A stretch of DNA of 64,000 bases, from contig CADCSX010000001.1 of assembly GCA_902805475.1 (NCBI GenBank), positions 1,240,001 through 1,304,000 of the forward strand, read 5' to 3'. This document shows, in pieces, positions 58,606 through 64,000 of the stretch. The stretch comes from Entonaema liquescens (lineage: Eukaryota; Ascomycota; Sordariomycetes; Xylariales; Xylariaceae). The notes below the pieces were generated by a model. It worked only from the letters and a program-made list of their open reading frames with translations, did not search any database and was not told the origin of the DNA. Position 1 is the first letter of the stretch; each line of letters begins with the position of its first letter. Both the position numbers and the translations under genes were made by a program.

Positions 58606-61600
58606 TAAAAGATAAGTATCAGTAACCAGACCCTAGCACTGACCAGCTTTATATGCCCTCGTACACCCATGTCGGAAGTGGACAAGCAAGCTGCGTAACA
58701 GTCTGCGGCAACGATGAGTCTAATCTGGTTAAAAGAAATCCACGGCCCGCAAATGTAGATAGTCCTATGATCCACTATGGACTTATTGGATCGGCAAACC
58801 AGGTGATGAAGAACGCCAAAATGAGGGACCAACTCGCGAAAGAAAAAGGCATCCTATGTTTTGAGATGGAGGCGGCAGGATTGATGAACCACTTTCCCGG
58901 CCTCATCATTCGTGGCATATGCGACTATTGTGATACGCACAAAAACAAAGCCTGGCAGGGATATGCAGCAATGACGGCTGCTGCGTATGCTAAAGATATT
59001 CTCTACGCTATTCCGTCAATAAACGTAGGGAGAGAGGAAAGACTAGCTGATATTTATTCCGTTGCGAAAGCCCGGAAGGAAATTGCCCAGGAAGCCCTCA
59101 ATATACGGAAACGCGCTGAAAAATGAGAATTATCTAAGGAGCAAGAAGCATGTCTTCAGAAGTTTCGTCTCACTAGTGACGCTCAAGATGTTACCTATGA
59201 GTGGTATAAAGGTCGCGTAGAAGATCGAGTAGAAGGCACATGTGTATGGCTTCTGGAACACCGCGATTTCCGGAGGTGGTTGGATCAGGATTCGGGAATG
59301 TTACTAGTCACGGCGGATCCGGGATCTGGGAAGTCGGTCTTGTCAAAATATCTGATAGACTGCGGGTTACCACGATCGACAACTATCTGTTACTACTTCT
59401 TCAAAGATCAGGATCAGAACACAATTCGCCAAGCGCTTTGCGCTATACTCCACCAATTATTCTCACAAAAACCAGACTTGATCGAACACGCCATGAAACA
59501 ACAGAAGAGAGACGGAGATGGCTTCGTCAACTCGACAACATCGCTCTGGACTGTCCTAAAAAATGCGGTGCAAGATCCCCATGCGGGACCCATCACTATT
59601 GTTTTCGATGCATTGGATGAATGCGTTGAAGAAGACTGCAAGGCCCTAATAAGGGGTATAAGTAGTAACCTGTCAATCCATGGGAAGTTGAAGTATCTTT
59701 TGACCAGCCGTCCATACGAGTACATTGAAACCAAATTCCGCGGCCTGTCGGACGAGTTACCTTATATTCGCATACGAGGCGAGGAAGAATGTGATCGCAT
59801 TGGCCGAGAAGTGAACCTTGTTATTGAACGACGGGTCGAACAGTTAGCAACGAGGAAAGCACTTCCGGAGAAAGTTAGAGATCGCCTGAGGATGAAGTTG
59901 CTCGAAACCCAGCAACGCACATAGCTCTGGGTGTATCTCTTGTTCAACTACTTGGAGGAAACAACCTTCAAAATGACACAAGCTGGGATCGAGTCCATGC
60001 TAGAAAAGCTACCGAAGAGTGTTGACGAGGCATACGAGTAGATCCTTAGCAAATGCAAAGACAAGAAGGCATTGGTCCGAAGGATTTTGAGTCTGGTTCT
60101 AGCAGCAGCTAGACCTCTAACGGTCTCGGAAATGAATGTTGCTATAAATGTGAACAAGGAGATGAAGTCTTTTAAGGAGATCGACTTAGAGGACAATGAA
60201 CACTTCAGGTCACGGCTCAGATATATCTGTGGACTGTTTGTCTCAGTTGATCATGGCAAAATTTATCTCCTTCATCAGACCGCTCGAGAGTTTCTCTCCA
60301 TGGATTTGCAATCGTCAGAGATACCTTCATCAAGACTACACTGGAAAAGTTCTATCACTTCGCAGCAAGCACACATCGTTCTTATGGAGCACTGCGTACT
60401 TTATCTTCATCTTTCCAACTCTAACCACACAATACCGTCGTTGGAGGGTTATGATTTCGTGTCTTTCTCTCGTCTCGAGGAAGAACGGCCATTCCTGGAA
60501 TATTCAGCTAGGAATTGGGCCGCACACTTCCGCAAAGCTCGTGTTGTCGATAGTACTGATATCGCCGATATTTTTGCTCTTATTTTAAAGATATGCGATC
60601 GATGTGCAAATATCCGTTATCTATTGCTGAGACATTATACCCAGTTTGTTTCGGTTCCTGATGAGGTTAACAGACTTGTTAAAGAATTATTACCGTCCAT
60701 TGGAACTCTCCAAGTAGCATCACTTCTCGGCTTGGAAGTAATTGTAGACTGGCTACTTAGCAGGCACGGCACTTTGGGTGAGGATTTCGGGGGGTTACCA
60801 TCGTTATGGTTAGCAGCTTCTCAAGGATATGAAAGGATTACAGGAAAGCTACTTGAGAAAGGCGCTGATCTGAATTCTCCGGGGCCCTGTATGATAACGC
60901 CTTTGTCGATTGCTGCAAACTGTGGGCACCTAAGCGTCGTACGCTTACTGATACATGAAGGCGCTGATGCAAATCTATTCGACAAACACGATCGTAATAC
61001 GTTACTCCACGCAGTACTATCTAATGAGGTGGAAGTAGTAGAGTTCCTACTCGAAAGTGGTGCCCAGCTAGAGTTCACATATCATGATCCAGTGATATTG
61101 AGAGCAGCCTGGGAAGGGAGTAGGGAAGTCTTACAAATGCTAATTGATAAGGGTGCTCGAATAGATTCTAAAGATAAGTATGGCTGTACACCACTCTTAC
61201 AAGCTGCATTTTATGTGGACTGCGATGAGAACCTCGAGTTCTTGCAAGATAGAATGATTTATCACACGGAACGAGAGCGTATCCTTGACTGGATTGATAT
61301 AATGGACTTTACGCCCATATATAACGAGAATCTGGAAAGATATGCCGGACGTCTGTCAACATTCAAAGGATTGACAGAGCTTAACACATGGATTGACACC
61401 AGAGGCCAGGTGCTCTATTTCATACGCGTTGAAAATTCTGAGGATGGAATACGCAAGAAATATACTAAGTTCTATAGGCCATACTATGTTCTAACTAGTG
61501 CTGCCTCAGAACTTAGAAGTCGCTTCGAGGATGACGCAAAAGTCTGCGTTGCGTATATATATTACGGCTTATATACCGTAGACTTAAACTCCGCACGCCT

Positions 61601-62009
61601 TTTGAGAAATCTGCTCAAACAGCTATGTCAACAACAGGAATCCCTGCCGTCTATTGTTGAAGATTTATACAACGAGTACACCGATACCGACCTGGAACCT
61701 TCAGTTGAGGAAATTGAATTAGTCCTTGCTTCAGTACTTTCTCTATATTCGAAGGTTTTCGTCCTTTTGGGCATATCTGAGCATCTACTAGAATTCGAAG
61801 ACTATGATCAACTCATAGCTACTGACATTTCCGGGCTACTAGACCTTAGGACCAAGTATGGAGTTAACCTACTCTTAGTTGATGGATATACATATAATAA
61901 GGAGGACAGTCGAAGAAATGTAGGCATACAGCTGGATGATTATCCCAGGCACAAAATAAGCTATGATTCAGACAAGCTTATGAGCAAATACTCTTTTTAT
62001 GTAATTTGA

Positions 62010-63346
62010 CGCCTTTAATCCATTCCATAGTAGAGAATCGCACGAGCAAATATCAACACCTGAATCCGGATCTCAACATAATAAGAGTCTATTCAAGCTT
62101 ACTCGCTCTGCGCTAACTTTGCCGATATCATCGTTTCCTACCCGTTGCTATGACACGGCAATCTGAACATATGCAAACCTCGCTATTACTCAGGGGCTTC
62201 TCAAGTACTAGTCATGGCCGAGTCCTAAATAGACCTCTACCTATATCTCGCTGTCTTGCTCTGGAATGGCTTGGCCACAAATGAGTGCCTGGTCGGGGAT
62301 ATTTATAACTGTCTATGCCAAAATAAAAGGCACCAATATGGCGTCGCCAAGGGACGACGGGGCGGGAAGTAGTTTACTCAATAATCGGGTATAATCATTT
62401 ACATTCCGTAGTTATTATATCCATGGCCCACCCAGCCTTAGATAAAAGAATGGTTCTTACTACAATACCAGTTCATTCCTACCTCTCGCCTATATATTCG
62501 TACATGCATGCACCTAAGGATAAATAGAACATCATCATGGTACGACAGGGAAAACTAAAGAAAAAAAAAGGAACAGTTAAAAAGGGAAAAGGAACAAAAA
62601 AGCTCAGACTCAGGAGTCGAGACACTGTCATTTGACCTGAGCAGTCGGTCTACCTGCCGCCCTGACAGTGGCTCGAACCCCGAGTCCTACGAAAAACTCC
62701 GGGAAATTATTTCTATGCTTGCTTCAAAGGGTGCCTGGGCACGACCATCTTGACCAAACAACCTCTGATAGGGGGTGAAAGGATGCGTTGTTAATCCGTT
62801 ACTTATGTCTATCTTCGCTGCCTAGCAACCCGGTGGCGGGGTTGCGGGACGGCTTGCTTGCAGTTGACAACCGCAGATACAGCTGGAAATTCCAAGAAGT
62901 GTACATAGGTAGTTAACCCTAGCATGGAATTATGCTGATAGATGCCCAACTTACTGTCTACCGGGCTTGGGAATTTCTATAAAGTCACTTGCATCACCAA
63001 CTCGGCAAGAATTTATCTCAACTGGGTACCAACGAGGACGACACGAAGGATACGAAAGCAACCAGGGCTATAGAGATATTATCTATTCCTGATACTAATA
63101 GGATAATTACGGCGTTTTCCCAGTCCAACTAACTCTATACTCCCCTCCTCTTCCTTTCCCTTCTCCTTCCTGGCTAACACGGCAGTACCTAATTGGCCCC
63201 TTTACCCCTTTACCCCTGAACCACGCCAAGCCTATCCATGTCCTTCCAACAGAAACAAACGAAGCGTAACCAACCACACCCGACGAAGGATAGACACTAA
63301 GCACTAGAATTAAAGTACGATTAAGGGTAGTAGGTGCGTAGTTTCC
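62010..63346. other. intergenic stretch, with one structured hairpin
   Basis: No coding sequence recognised. Purine-rich (A/G) runs at 62,552-62,600 precede a hairpin at 62,607-62,686. The right part is the 3' flank of the copper radical oxidase gene, with a CT-rich tract near 63,140-63,170. Confidence 0.5.
62607..62686. repeat. imperfect hairpin of about 80 nt
   Basis: tcgagacactgtca (62617-62630) pairs with tgacagtggctcga (62663-62676) with one mismatch around a 32-nt loop. Outer gactc/gagtc pairs extend it beyond a symmetric 5-nt internal loop. Confidence 0.75.
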
Positions 63347-64000
63347 TTATATACCCGGTCGAGTAAAGCCATCGCCCTGCGGCCAATTCCCCAGCTTCCC
63401 CGGGTCGCCTCCGATACGAACATAAGTGCCAACAGCCGGTATGTCATCCTGCAAGACATACATCTGGTACCACCCCGCGGGGGCAATATGCACTCTCGGC
63501 GGTGCGGTGACGGTACAGTTAGTGCCATAGCACGAGACCTCCGGGAACAAGGTTCGCGCTCCCATCGAATTGCCGTGGGTGCTGGATACTGCGCCGAGCA
63601 GTGAGACCTTGATCTCTCCCTCGGGCTCATTGTCTAGGTAGAAGTTGATTTCGTCGTTATAATCCCAGTCCTTGTTCGTAATGGTGAATGACGGACGAGG
63701 TTTATTGCTGTAGAGGTACGGTGGTGTGAAGACTTCGACGCGGATCTCTTGTGGATGTTTGCCATCCTGGGGGTCGGAACCCGTGATTAGGACGCGGCCG
63801 TCGAGAAGGGTAATGGCTTCACTGTGGTATAAACGCGCGACAGTAGTGTTGGCCATGACGGACATACGGGAACCAATGGGCTTGAATGGGTTGTATAGAA
63901 TAGCATTGTAGTTCGGGTCATCCGCAAGACCGAAACCGGCAACGCCCTCGTGGGCGCCGTTGGCAATGAGATAAGTTCCATCCGGTAAGGGTGCCATGCA
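63347..64000 (-). CDS. glyoxal-oxidase-like copper radical oxidase, C-terminal part (5' end outside window)
   Basis: The frame is open to the right edge and ends in a stop at 63347-63349. The visible 217 residues cover the last propeller strands and the C-terminal DUF1929 domain: CMAPLPDGTYLIANGAHEG, FGLADDPNYNAILYNP, LYHSEAITLLDGRVLITGSD, VEVFTPPYL and SSTHGNSMGARTLFP. The Tyr-His of LYHSE and the His of STHG correspond to the axial Tyr and the His copper ligands of galactose/glyoxal oxidases, so the copper site looks intact on this side; the Cys of the Tyr-Cys cofactor lies outside the window. Such enzymes are secreted and make hydrogen peroxide from aldehydes or alcohols during wood and cell-wall breakdown. 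Substrate class is uncertain. Confidence 0.9.
   Translation of the reverse strand, partial: CMAPLPDGTYLIANGAHEGVAGFGLADDPNYNAILYNPFKPIGSRMSVMANTTVARLYHSEAITLLDGRVLITGSDPQDGKHPQEIRVEVFTPPYLYSNKPRPSFTITNKDWDYNDEINFYLDNEPEGEIKVSLLGAVSSTHGNSMGARTLFPEVSCYGTNCTVTAPPRVHIAPAGWYQMYVLQDDIPAVGTYVRIGGDPGKLGNWPQGDGFTRPGI

Larger units (their letters stand above)
56148..62009 (+). pseudogene. NLR-type gene: phosphorylase domain-NACHT-ankyrin, broken by a transposon and four stops
   Basis: One reading frame can be followed from ATG 56148 to TGA 62007-62009 if the insert at 56682-58605 plus one TA is ignored; that leaves 1,311 sense-length codons. Parts in order: a purine-nucleoside-phosphorylase-like domain (EFTVGWICAVRPEYVAASEF, RIGLMVGIGGGAP, FEMEAAGLMNHFPGLIIRGI); a NACHT NTPase with Walker A DPGSGKS (59316-59336) and Walker B FDALDE (59604-59621); a helical region (SLVLAAARPLTVSEMNVAIN); about five ankyrin repeats (60,700-61,215); then a second, degenerate NTPase-like module (61,260-62,006). 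In-frame stops are TAA 58623-58625, TGA 59124-59126, TAG 59922-59924 and TAG 60039-60041. Fungal proteins of this build are thought to act in allorecognition and immunity-like responses. This copy cannot make a full protein. Confidence 0.93.

Noticed and set aside
1..64000. CRISPR arrays, rRNA genes or bacterial-type operons
   Set aside because: No spaced direct repeats, no rRNA sequence and a eukaryotic gene structure throughout.

Overview
The window is nuclear DNA of a filamentous ascomycete (Pezizomycotina). The evidence is genes split by 45-110 nt GT-AG introns with CTAAC/CTGAC-type branch sites, a set of fungal-specific families (RTA1-like transporter, fucose-lectin-like membrane protein, PNP-NACHT-ankyrin NLR, copper radical oxidase), and two AT-rich blocks with the signature of repeat-induced point mutation (RIP), in which nearly all surviving C and G sit in CpG. 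Frequent copies of a GTACCTAGGTAC-like palindrome between genes would fit a Sordariomycete, but that placement is only inference.

Layout. 1-12.5 kb: 3' part of an alpha/beta hydrolase; a candidate Pol III RNA with TATA box, B box and T10 terminator; an intact seven-exon cytochrome P450; a C2H2 zinc-finger gene whose intron is an inverted copy of its own next exon; two perfect short-loop hairpins; a membrane-anchored fucose-lectin-like gene; and protein disulfide isomerase carrying a one-base frameshift. 12.5-16.9 kb: gene-free, with a 2 kb RIP-degraded block. 16.9-31.5 kb: two large disordered proteins of unknown function, then MON1 and DOP1 in head-to-head orientation (both membrane-traffic factors). 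32-39 kb: a bZIP gene needing two frame corrections, RRN3 (Pol I initiation) and the CCAAT-factor subunit HapC/HAP3. 39-43.5 kb: gene-poor. 43.5-51 kb: a compact housekeeping cluster, mostly divergent pairs: prefoldin 2/CMC2, TMEM14-like/OST2, GRASP/TGS1, then an RTA1-like gene. 51-64 kb: accessory region with a SnoaL-like gene, a large NLR pseudogene interrupted by a 1.92 kb Fot1/pogo-like transposon, and the C-terminal part of a glyoxal-oxidase-like gene running off the right edge.

Main points of interest. (1) Three inverted duplications lie within about 560 bp (5,568-6,126): one builds an intron from the antisense of the neighbouring zinc-finger exon, and two are perfect hairpins of 28 and 24 bp. 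(2) A transposon with 42-bp inverted repeats and TA target duplications sits in the phosphorylase domain of an NLR. Removing it and one TA restores the reading frame exactly, and four nonsense codons mark the rest of the gene. (3) An unassigned RNA-gene-like unit lies at 881-1,138. (4) PDI and the bZIP gene need three single-base insertions in total to read through, so they point either to base errors or to recent loss.

Exon coordinates were worked out by hand from splice signals, frame and family conservation. No alignment or expression data were available. Calls such as RRN3, MON1 or HapC rest on recognised family sequence; the disordered proteins have no assigned function.
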